From contig CBIHLN010000103.1 of NCBI GenBank assembly GCA_966210725.1, positions 1 through 7,795 of the forward strand: DNA of 7,795 nt. The letters run 5' to 3'. Each line of letters begins with the position of its first letter. The stretch's first letter is position 1. Under the pieces are notes generated by a model. That model saw only the letters and a list, made by a program, of their open reading frames with translations, was not told where the DNA came from and searched no databases. Both the position numbers and the translations under genes were made by a program. Source of the stretch: Lysobacter_C sp966210725 (GTDB lineage: Bacteria; Pseudomonadota; Gammaproteobacteria; Xanthomonadales; Xanthomonadaceae). Positions 1 through 5,791 of this stretch are shown in pieces.

Positions 1-630
1 ATCGACGGCATCGCGTTCCAGACCAACATCCTGGCGCTCAACGCCGCGGTCGAGGCCGCGCGTGCCGGCGAGCAGGGCCGCGGGTTCGCGGTGGTGGCTG
101 CCGAGGTGCGCTCGCTGGCGCAGCGCTCGGCCAACGCCGCCAAGGAGATCAAGCAGCTCATCACCGACTCGGTCGACAAGGTCGAGGACGGCACGCGCCT
201 GGTGGACCAGGCCGGCAAGACGATGGGCGAGATCGTGACCAGCGTGAAGCGCGTCAGCGACATCATCGCCGACATCAGCGCCGCCTCGCAGGAGCAGACC
301 ACCGGCATCGAGCAGATCAACCAGGCGATCCTGCAGATGGACGAGGGCACCCAGCAGAACGCCGCGCTGGTCGAGGAAGCCTCGGCCGCCGCGCGCAGCA
401 TGGAGCAGCAGTCCGTGCAGCTGGCGCAGATGGTGGCGTCGTTCCACCTGGCCGGCCACGAGGACGGCGACGCCAAGGCCACGCCGCGTGCCGCCGGCAA
501 CATCGAGGTCAACCACGGCCACCACGGCGCGCGCCATGCGCGCACGCCGGCCGCCCCGCGTCCGCGTCCGCCAGCCCGCAAGCGCGGCGCCAACGGCGGT
601 GGCAACGAGCAGCACTGGCAGGAGTTCTGA
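1..630 (+). CDS. Methyl-accepting chemotaxis protein, C-terminal part (5' end outside window)
   Basis: This is the cytoplasmic signalling end of a chemoreceptor, which controls CheA kinase through CheW. The reading frame is open from base 1 and gives 209 residues before TGA; the N-terminus, membrane segments and sensor domain lie upstream of the window. Residues 1-45 are the hairpin tip that contacts CheA/CheW (IDGIAFQTNILALNAAVEAA, then RAGEQGRGFAVVA and EVRSLAQRSA), of the Tsr type. The descending helix follows, with SAASQEQTTGIEQINQAI and a Glu-Glu pair at 125-126 in a typical methylation-site context (LVEEASAAA). From about residue 147 a flexible Gly/Pro/Arg/His-rich linker of nearly 60 residues leads to the final HWQEF, which matches the xWxxF pentapeptide (NWETF in Tsr) that tethers CheR and CheB. 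The methyltransferase and methylesterase genes lie downstream in this window. A terminator follows the stop codon, so this gene probably ends its own transcript. Family assignment is very secure; the ligand cannot be known from this fragment. Confidence 0.96.
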   Translation: MDGIAFQTNILALNAAVEAARAGEQGRGFAVVAAEVRSLAQRSANAAKEIKQLITDSVDKVEDGTRLVDQAGKTMGEIVTSVKRVSDIIADISAASQEQTTGIEQINQAILQMDEGTQQNAALVEEASAAARSMEQQSVQLAQMVASFHLAGHEDGDAKATPRAAGNIEVNHGHHGARHARTPAAPRPRPPARKRGANGGGNEQHWQEF

Positions 631-636
631 GGCGTG

Positions 637-653
637 CCGCACGTCGCGTGCGG
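637..653. other. Small perfect hairpin after the MCP stop codon
   Basis: CCGCACG (637-643) and CGTGCGG (647-653) pair perfectly over 7 bp around a 3-base loop. It starts 6 bases after the MCP stop and sits directly before the larger terminator stem. There is no T-run behind it, so by itself it is unlikely to terminate transcription. It could protect the 3' end of the MCP message or simply reflect GC-rich sequence. Confidence 0.4.
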
Positions 654-654
654 A

Positions 655-697
655 GGGTGGGGTCACGGCGCGGGGGTGCCGTGGCCCCGCCCGTTTT
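655..697 (+). terminator. Intrinsic terminator after the MCP gene
   Basis: GGGTGGGGTCACGGC (655-669) pairs with GCCGTGGCCCCGCCC (678-692) over 15 bp, with two G-T pairs and an 8-base loop. One base later comes TTTT (694-697). The stem is very strong for its short T-run. Its position 25 bases after the MCP stop fits a terminator that separates the MCP from the next gene, although some read-through is possible. Confidence 0.7.
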
Positions 698-755
698 CAG
701 GCCCCGATGACGCCCCCTGCCCGGCCCTGAGCGCGTCCCGCGCGACCCACCTGCC

Positions 756-2948
756 ATGATCAGCGACGACCTGCACCCCGACGCCGACCCCGATGCCGCC
801 GACACCGCCGGCGGCGCGGAGTTCGATGACCTGATCGCCCTGGCCACCGACCTGCTCGGGGCCCGCGGCGCGGGCATCGCGGTGGGCCGCCACGCGCACG
901 CGCGCTGGATCGCCGGCCTGCACATGCCGCCGGCCGCCGGGCTGGAGGCGCTGTTCGCCGCCACCGACACCGATGCCGGCGCACTGCACATCGCCACGGC
1001 CGACGCCGACCCGGCGCGCCCGGGCCCCGTGCTGTCCGTCGCGGGCATCGCCCTGTCCGACCCCGCCGGCCAGCCGCTGGGGACGCTGTGCGTGGCCGGC
1101 GATGCGCTGCCGCCGCCGGCGGCGCTCGAGCCCGGCCTGCGGCGGCTGGCGCGGCTGGCGACGCGGCTGCTGGAACGCCACCAGCTGCAGCGCCGCAACC
1201 GCATCGCCGCGCAGATCATGCAGGCCGATTTCAGTGCGGTGGTGGTGACGGACGACGACGGTTGCATCGCGTTCGCCAACCGTGCCGCGCAGCGGATGTT
1301 CGGCCGCGGCGCGCGCGCGATGCGCGGCACGCCGCTGGCGGTGCTGTTCCCGGCCCACCTGCAGGGCGATGCCGACGCCGTCGCGCGGTTCCTGCACGCC
1401 ATGGGCGAGGGCGGGCCGGCGGTGCCCGAGGCGGTCCACCTGCGCATCCCCGGCGAGGGCGACAGCCGTCGCACGCTGGAGGCCGCGCGATGCAGCTGGC
1501 GCCTGGCGCGCGGCCAGGGCATCGCCCTGATCCTGCGCGACATCACCGACCGCCTGCAGCAGGAAGACCGGCTGCGCCGCATTGCCCTGTTCGACCCGCT
1601 CACTGGGCTGCCCAACCGCAACGGCCTGACCGAGGCGCTGGAGCGGCTGCAGGCCGGCGGCGAATCGCGCATCGGCCTCGCGCTGGTCGACCTGGACCAC
1701 TTCAAGGCGATCAACGACACGCTCGGCCACGCCTTGGGCGACCGCGTGCTGCGGCGTGCGGCCGCGCGCCTGCGCCGGGCGCTGCCACCGGGCGCGATGG
1801 CCGCGCGGCTGGGCGGCGACGAGTTCGCGCTGGCCTTCACCGGGATGGACGTCGAGCAGGCCGGCGTTGCCCTGGCGCGCGCGCTGGATGCCCTCGCGCG
1901 CCCGCTGCGGCTGGACGGCCACCACGTGCACCTGGAGGCCAGCGCCGGGCTGGCGATGAGCCGGCACGACCACGACGACGAGGCGCTGCACGACCTGCTC
2001 GCACGCGCCGACCTGGCGCTCTACAAGGCCAAGGGCGACGGCCACCGGCAGGTGGCGGTGTTCGAGGCGTCGATGCGCGAGGAGGTGATCGCCCGCCGCC
2101 AGCTGGACCTGGAGCTGCGCCAGGCCTGCGCGCGCGGCGAGTTCGAGCTGCATTACCAGCCGCAGGTCGACCTGCTGACCGGCCGCACCGTGGGCGCCGA
2201 GGCGCTGCTGCGCTGGCGCCACCCGCGCCGCGGCCTGCTGTCGCCGGTCGACTTCATCGACGCGCTGGCCGCCAGCCCGGCCGCGGCCGAGGTCGGCGGC
2301 TGGATCCTGCGCCAGGCGTGCCTCGACGCCGCGCGCTGGCCGCAGGTGGACGGCCGCGATGTCGCCATCAGCATCAACCTGTTCCCGGTGCAGGTGAACG
2401 ACGGCCGCCTGCAGGCCGACGTGGACCGCGCCCTGGCCGACAGCGGGCTGGCCCCGAACCGGCTGGAACTGGAAATCACCGAATCCATCGCGCTGCGCCC
2501 CGACGACCACGCCGCGCTCGCGCTGGCCGCGCTGCGCGCGCGCGGCATCGGCCTGGCGTTCGACGACTTCGGCACCGGCTTCGCGTCGCTGTCGCTGCTG
2601 CAGCGCTTTCCGATCGACCGGATCAAGATCGACCGCTCGTTCGTGCGCGACATGCTGGCCAACCGCGACGACGCGGCGATCGTGCGCTCGATCGTGCTGA
2701 TCTCGCGCAACCTCGACCTGCGCGTGGTGGCCGAGGGCGTGGAGCACGACGACCAGGCGCAACTGCTGCGCGGCCTGGGCTGCCACGGCGCGCAGGGCTT
2801 CCTGTATGCGCCGGCGCTGGACGCGGCGGCGTTCGACCTGTGGCTGGCGCGGCACTTCCGCAACCCGGCCGATGCGCCGGTCGCCACGTCCGTGGCCGCG
2901 GTGCCCGACGCCGCCGCGGCGCAGCCGCCGGTGCACGGCCATGGCTGA
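756..2948 (+). CDS. GAF-PAS-GGDEF-EAL cyclic-di-GMP synthase/phosphodiesterase
   Basis: A 730-residue protein with no membrane segment or signal peptide, so probably cytoplasmic. Domains in order: a GAF-like sensor at about 20-140 (ending in G-x-PLGTLCVAGD and a LARLATRLLE helix), a PAS domain at about 150-265, GGDEF at about 273-435 and EAL at about 450-700. The diguanylate cyclase motif GGDEF is intact at 353-357. The upstream RxxD inhibitory site is absent: the equivalent positions read PxxA. The EAL phosphodiesterase residues expected for activity are present: E482 (EAL), N541, E573 (LEITES), D603-D604 (DDFGTG), K624, E660 (AEGVE) and Q680. Both activities therefore look possible; which dominates cannot be read from sequence. 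A low-complexity Ala/Pro tail of about 30 residues ends the protein. ATG 756 is the first usable start after an in-frame TGA at 708-710; CTG 717 is the only other candidate. I see no Shine-Dalgarno sequence in front of it. Its last 8 bp overlap cheR, which implies co-transcription and coupled translation with the adaptation genes. Confidence 0.95.
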   Translation: MISDDLHPDADPDAADTAGGAEFDDLIALATDLLGARGAGIAVGRHAHARWIAGLHMPPAAGLEALFAATDTDAGALHIATADADPARPGPVLSVAGIALSDPAGQPLGTLCVAGDALPPPAALEPGLRRLARLATRLLERHQLQRRNRIAAQIMQADFSAVVVTDDDGCIAFANRAAQRMFGRGARAMRGTPLAVLFPAHLQGDADAVARFLHAMGEGGPAVPEAVHLRIPGEGDSRRTLEAARCSWRLARGQGIALILRDITDRLQQEDRLRRIALFDPLTGLPNRNGLTEALERLQAGGESRIGLALVDLDHFKAINDTLGHALGDRVLRRAAARLRRALPPGAMAARLGGDEFALAFTGMDVEQAGVALARALDALARPLRLDGHHVHLEASAGLAMSRHDHDDEALHDLLARADLALYKAKGDGHRQVAVFEASMREEVIARRQLDLELRQACARGEFELHYQPQVDLLTGRTVGAEALLRWRHPRRGLLSPVDFIDALAASPAAAEVGGWILRQACLDAARWPQVDGRDVAISINLFPVQVNDGRLQADVDRALADSGLAPNRLELEITESIALRPDDHAALALAALRARGIGLAFDDFGTGFASLSLLQRFPIDRIKIDRSFVRDMLANRDDAAIVRSIVLISRNLDLRVVAEGVEHDDQAQLLRGLGCHGAQGFLYAPALDAAAFDLWLARHFRNPADAPVATSVAAVPDAAAAQPPVHGHG

Positions 2949-3822
2949 GGCCCTCGCCCGTCGACGCGGTGCTGACCACGACGTGCGCGAGGCGCGCGAT
3001 TTCGAGTTCACCGAGCGCGACTTCCGGCGCATCTCGCGGCTGATCCAGGCACGCGCCGGCATCCACCTCAGCGACCACAAGCGCGACATGGTCTACGGAC
3101 GACTGGCACGCCAGCTCCGGATGCACGGCCACACCCGCTTCTGCGATTACCTGGACGCGCTGGAGGCCGACGCGGGCCCCGAGTGGCAGGACTTCGTCAA
3201 TGCGCTGACGACCAACCTGACCTCGTTCTTCCGCGAGGCCTACCACTTCGACATGCTGGTCGAGCACCTGCGCGCGGCCGGCCCCGGCCCGCACACGATC
3301 TGGTGCTGCGCTGCATCCACCGGCGAGGAGCCCTATTCGATCGCGATCGCGGCATGCGAGGCGTTCGGCACCGACACCCCGCCGGTGCGTATCCTGGCCA
3401 CCGACATCGACACCGCGGTGCTGGAAACCGCGCGCGAAGGCGTCTACCCGCTGGAGCGCATCGGCCTGCTGACGCCGGAACGCAAGCGCGCGTTCTTCCT
3501 GCGCGGCAACGGCCCCAATGCCGACCTGTGCCGCGTGCGACCCGCCCTGCAGCAGCTGGTGACGTTCCGCCCGCTCAACCTGCTGGGCGACGGCTACGGG
3601 CTGCGGGGCGGGTTCACCGCGGTGTTCTGCCGCAACGTGATGATCTATTTCGACAAGCCGACGCAGTACCGCGTGCTGCAGCGGATCGTGCCGCTGATGG
3701 CACCGGGCGGCGTGCTGTTTGCCGGCCACTCGGAGAGCTTCACGCACGCCCACGACCTCATCGAACCGTGCGGGCGCACGAGCTATCGCGCCGCCGGCCG
3801 CACGCGCGGAACCGCGCCGTGA
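2941..3822 (+). CDS. cheR: Chemotaxis protein methyltransferase CheR
   Basis: CheR transfers methyl groups from S-adenosylmethionine to glutamates of chemoreceptors, resetting their sensitivity. The protein is 293 residues, close to the usual size of about 280-290. The N-terminal helical domain (about 20-90) contains AGIHLSDHKRDMVYGRL, very like enterobacterial CheR. NLTSFFRE follows at 92-99, the SAM-binding STGEEPYSIA begins at S126, ATDIDTAVLETA comes next, CRNVMIYF starts at C230, and GHSESF lies near the end. A glycine loop R188-G-N-G-P in the beta-subdomain resembles the E. coli loop where the receptor pentapeptide binds, so this is likely a pentapeptide-dependent CheR. That matches the HWQEF tail of the MCP at the start of the window. 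ATG 2941 overlaps the end of the preceding c-di-GMP gene by 8 bp and has no clear ribosome site of its own, so translation is probably coupled. The stop overlaps the cheD start. Identification is very secure. Confidence 0.97.
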   Translation: MAEALARRRGADHDVREARDFEFTERDFRRISRLIQARAGIHLSDHKRDMVYGRLARQLRMHGHTRFCDYLDALEADAGPEWQDFVNALTTNLTSFFREAYHFDMLVEHLRAAGPGPHTIWCCAASTGEEPYSIAIAACEAFGTDTPPVRILATDIDTAVLETAREGVYPLERIGLLTPERKRAFFLRGNGPNADLCRVRPALQQLVTFRPLNLLGDGYGLRGGFTAVFCRNVMIYFDKPTQYRVLQRIVPLMAPGGVLFAGHSESFTHAHDLIEPCGRTSYRAAGRTRGTAP

Positions 3823-4472
3823 ACGCCGTGGCCCGCAGCGTCCGCCGCGCGTTGCCGTCGGTCCCGGCCGAGCCGGTGACCTACTACGACAGCGCCATCG
3901 AGAGCGAAGCAATCAAGCTGCTGCCGGCCGACTATGTGGTCACCGACCGCCCGGTCGCGCTGGTGACGCTGCTGGGCTCGTGCGTGGCCGCGTGCCTGTA
4001 CGACCCGACCATGGCCGTGGGCGGCATGAACCACTTCATGCTGCCCGACGGCGGCGTGTCCGACGGCGATGCGCGTGCGGTGCCGGCCGGCGGCGACACC
4101 GTCAGCGCGCGCTACGGCATGCACGCGATGGAGCTGCTGATCAACGACCTGCTCAAGCGCGGCGCACGCCGGCAGCGGCTGCTGGCCAAGGTCTTCGGCG
4201 GCGGCAACGTGCTGAGCGGCTTCCAGACCGACCCCATCGGCACGCGCAACGCGCGCTTCGTGCTGGAGTACCTGCGCGCCGAGCGCATCCCGGTGCTGGC
4301 CGAGGACCTGGGCGACATCCACCCGCGCAAGGTCTGCTTCTTCGCGCAGACCGGGCGCGCGCTGGTGCGCCGCCTGCCCGCCACGCGCGAGGCGGAGATC
4401 GCCAAGCTCGAACGCGCCTACTACGGCCAACTCACACAGGCGCCTGTTGCAGGCAGCGTGGAACTGTTTTGA
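3819..4472 (+). CDS. cheD: Chemoreceptor glutamine deamidase CheD
   Basis: CheD hydrolyses particular receptor glutamines to glutamates, creating methylation sites. The 217-residue protein carries the family core LVTLLGSCVAACLYDP followed by GGMNHFMLP. Cys55 and His72 are 17 residues apart, as in the Thermotoga enzyme (Cys27/His44), with Thr50 close by, so the catalytic residues look intact. Later family motifs are YGMHAMELLINDL, KVFGGGNV, GTRNARFVLEYL and GDIHPRKV. The start is GTG 3819, forming a GTGA overlap with the cheR stop; GTG 3828 is an alternative, and the first in-frame ATG (4026) would cut into the catalytic core. The stop overlaps the cheB start by one base (TGATG). About 38 residues precede the conserved core, and the C-terminus is an extension ending GSVELF, which is also the exact end of the MCP-like protein encoded after cheB. 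No partner CheC is visible in the window. Confidence 0.96.
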   Translation: MNAVARSVRRALPSVPAEPVTYYDSAIESEAIKLLPADYVVTDRPVALVTLLGSCVAACLYDPTMAVGGMNHFMLPDGGVSDGDARAVPAGGDTVSARYGMHAMELLINDLLKRGARRQRLLAKVFGGGNVLSGFQTDPIGTRNARFVLEYLRAERIPVLAEDLGDIHPRKVCFFAQTGRALVRRLPATREAEIAKLERAYYGQLTQAPVAGSVELF

Positions 4473-5566
4473 TGAACATGATGACCCGTTCCACCGCGCC
4501 GGCAACGGCGCATGCACGTCCCGTGCGCGTGCTGGTGGTCGACGATTCCGCGCTGATCCGGAAGCTGCTGGCCGAACTGCTGTCGCAGGACCCGGGCATC
4601 GTCGTGGTGGGCACCGCGTCGGACCCGTTCATCGCGCGCGAGAAGATCAAGCAGCTCAACCCCGACGTGCTGACGCTGGACGTCGAGATGCCGCGCATGG
4701 ACGGCCTGACGTTCCTGCAGAACCTGATGCGGCTGCGGCCGATGCCGGTGGTGATGCTGTCGTCGCTGACCGAGCGTGGCGCGCAGGTCACGCTGGACGC
4801 GCTGGCGCTGGGCGCGGTGGACTTCGTCGCCAAGCCCAAGCTCGACATCGCCCGCGGCCTGCGCGACTACGCGCAACTGCTGGCGGAAAAAGTGAAGCTG
4901 GCTGCCCAGGCGCGCGTGACCGCGATGAGCCCGGTGCCGCAGGACCTGCGCGATGCCTCCGCGCCGCGTGCGATCGGCTACCGCACCACCGACCGGCTGC
5001 TGGCCATCGGCGCGTCGGCGGGCGGCACCGAGGCCATCCGCCACGTGCTGGCCTCGATGCCGGCCGACGCACCCGCCACGGTGATCAGCCAGCACATCCC
5101 GGCCGCCTTCAGCACCGCCTTTGCCGAGCGCCTGGACCGGCACAGCCGGATGACGGTGATCGAGGCGACCTGCGACCAGCCGCTGCTGCCGGGCCATGCC
5201 TACGTCGCGCCCGGTGGCCGCCACCTGCGCGTGTTCCGCAGCGGCGCGCGCTGGCACTGCCGCCTGGGCGACGACGACCCGGTGCGCGGCCACCGGCCGA
5301 GCGTCGACGTGATGTTCGACTCCCTCGCCCGCTGCGCCGGTGCCAACGTCAGCGCCGCGTTGCTGACCGGCATGGGCGACGACGGTGCACGCGGCCTGCT
5401 CGCACTGCGCCAGGCCGGCGCCCTGACGCTGGCCCAGGACCAGGAAACGAGCGTGATCTGGGGCATGCCCGGCGCCGCGGTGGCGATGGGCGCAGCGCAG
5501 TCGGTGGTGCCGCTGTCGGACGTGGCGGAGCGGTTGCTGGCCGAGGCGTTGACCGCTGGCGGGTGA
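4472..5566 (+). CDS. cheB: Protein-glutamate methylesterase/deamidase CheB
   Basis: CheB removes methyl groups from receptor glutamates (and can deamidate glutamines) when phosphorylated by CheA, opposing CheR. The protein is 364 residues (E. coli CheB is 349). The N-terminal receiver domain (about 18-135) has the acidic pair D24-D25, phospho-acceptor D70 in LTLDVEMPRMDG, and K121 in FVAKPK. A linker leads to the methylesterase domain (about 175-360). Its catalytic triad is clear: S182 in GASAGGTE, H208 in SQHIP and D304 in LTGMGDDGA, with spacings of 26 and 122 residues identical to those in Salmonella CheB. The start ATG 4472 overlaps the cheD stop by one base; ATG codons at 4478 and 4481 are near alternatives but would not alter any domain. 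It is the last gene of the overlapping run; the next gene is 225 bp away and appears to have its own promoter. Confidence 0.97.
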   Translation: MNMMTRSTAPATAHARPVRVLVVDDSALIRKLLAELLSQDPGIVVVGTASDPFIAREKIKQLNPDVLTLDVEMPRMDGLTFLQNLMRLRPMPVVMLSSLTERGAQVTLDALALGAVDFVAKPKLDIARGLRDYAQLLAEKVKLAAQARVTAMSPVPQDLRDASAPRAIGYRTTDRLLAIGASAGGTEAIRHVLASMPADAPATVISQHIPAAFSTAFAERLDRHSRMTVIEATCDQPLLPGHAYVAPGGRHLRVFRSGARWHCRLGDDDPVRGHRPSVDVMFDSLARCAGANVSAALLTGMGDDGARGLLALRQAGALTLAQDQETSVIWGMPGAAVAMGAAQSVVPLSDVAERLLAEALTAGG

Positions 5567-5608
5567 AATCGCGTCGCGGTGGAATTGTCTCCTTGCGTAG
5601 CCACGGTT

Positions 5609-5638
5609 CCGTCATTCCCGCGAAGCCGGGAATGACGG
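5609..5638. repeat. Interspersed palindromic repeat (ATTCCC-N8-GGGAAT type)
   Basis: CCGTCATTCCCG (5609-5620) and CGGGAATGACGG (5627-5638) form perfect 12-bp arms around the 6-base loop CGAAGC. The core ATTCCC-N8-GGGAAT follows the pattern of neisserial dRS3 repeats and of short palindromes common between genes in many proteobacteria, including Xanthomonadaceae. It sits 42 bp after cheB in a stretch that looks less GC-rich than the genes around it. No T-run follows on either strand, so it is not a standard terminator, although the hairpin could stabilise the 3' end of the cheB message. Only one copy is in the window, so its being a genome-wide repeat is inferred from the known pattern. Confidence 0.7.
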
Positions 5639-5735
5639 GAAACGGAGAGTCGACGGAGGCGAGCCAACTCGTCGAACGACACACCGCCCCTTCCCAAACC
5701 GCGACTTCCATCGCACCCGTTCACGAAGCTGCATC

Positions 5736-5762
5736 TAAAGCACGGCCGCGCGGTGCCGTTAT
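5736..5762 (+). promoter_or_regulatory. Predicted sigma-28 (FliA) flagellar promoter
   Basis: TAAAGCAC (5736-5743), an 11-base spacer, then GCCGTTAT (5755-5762). The enterobacterial FliA consensus is TAAAGTTT-N11-GCCGATAA. The TAAAG and GCCG blocks match exactly, the second half-site matches 6 of 8, and the spacing is exact. Transcription would start near 5768-5771, about 22 bases before ATG 5792. It would drive the MCP-like gene as a late flagellar-class gene, independent of the cheB operon. The rest of the 5567-5791 gap holds only the palindromic repeat; I see no gene there. Confidence 0.68.
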
Positions 5763-5791
5763 CACCCATGAAGTCCCCGACGAGAACTGCG

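Noticed and set aside
699..712. CCCGATGA as a possible FliA -10 before the c-di-GMP gene
   Set aside because: No TAAA-like element exists at the required distance upstream; that region is the terminator stem.
1088..3043. 651-codon + strand frame overlapping the c-di-GMP gene
   Set aside because: A Gly/Ala/Arg/Pro-rich shadow frame; the GGDEF-EAL frame carries all the conserved motifs.
663..3089. Very long open frame on the minus strand (808 codons), and a similar long frame at 2623-3912 minus
   Set aside because: Both lie opposite the clear c-di-GMP enzyme and cheR genes, are rich in Arg/Gln/Ala/Val as expected for antisense of GC-rich codons, and show no recognisable domain.
5609..5638. 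Palindrome after cheB as an intrinsic terminator or insertion-sequence end
   Set aside because: No T-run on either side for termination, and no transposase, second inverted end or target duplication is visible; an interspersed palindrome fits better.
5753..5791. Upstream starts GTG 5753 and ATG 5768 for the MCP-like protein
   Set aside because: They lie within or at the end of the predicted FliA promoter and transcription start and have no ribosome site; ATG 5792 has a weak one and leaves the first membrane helix whole.
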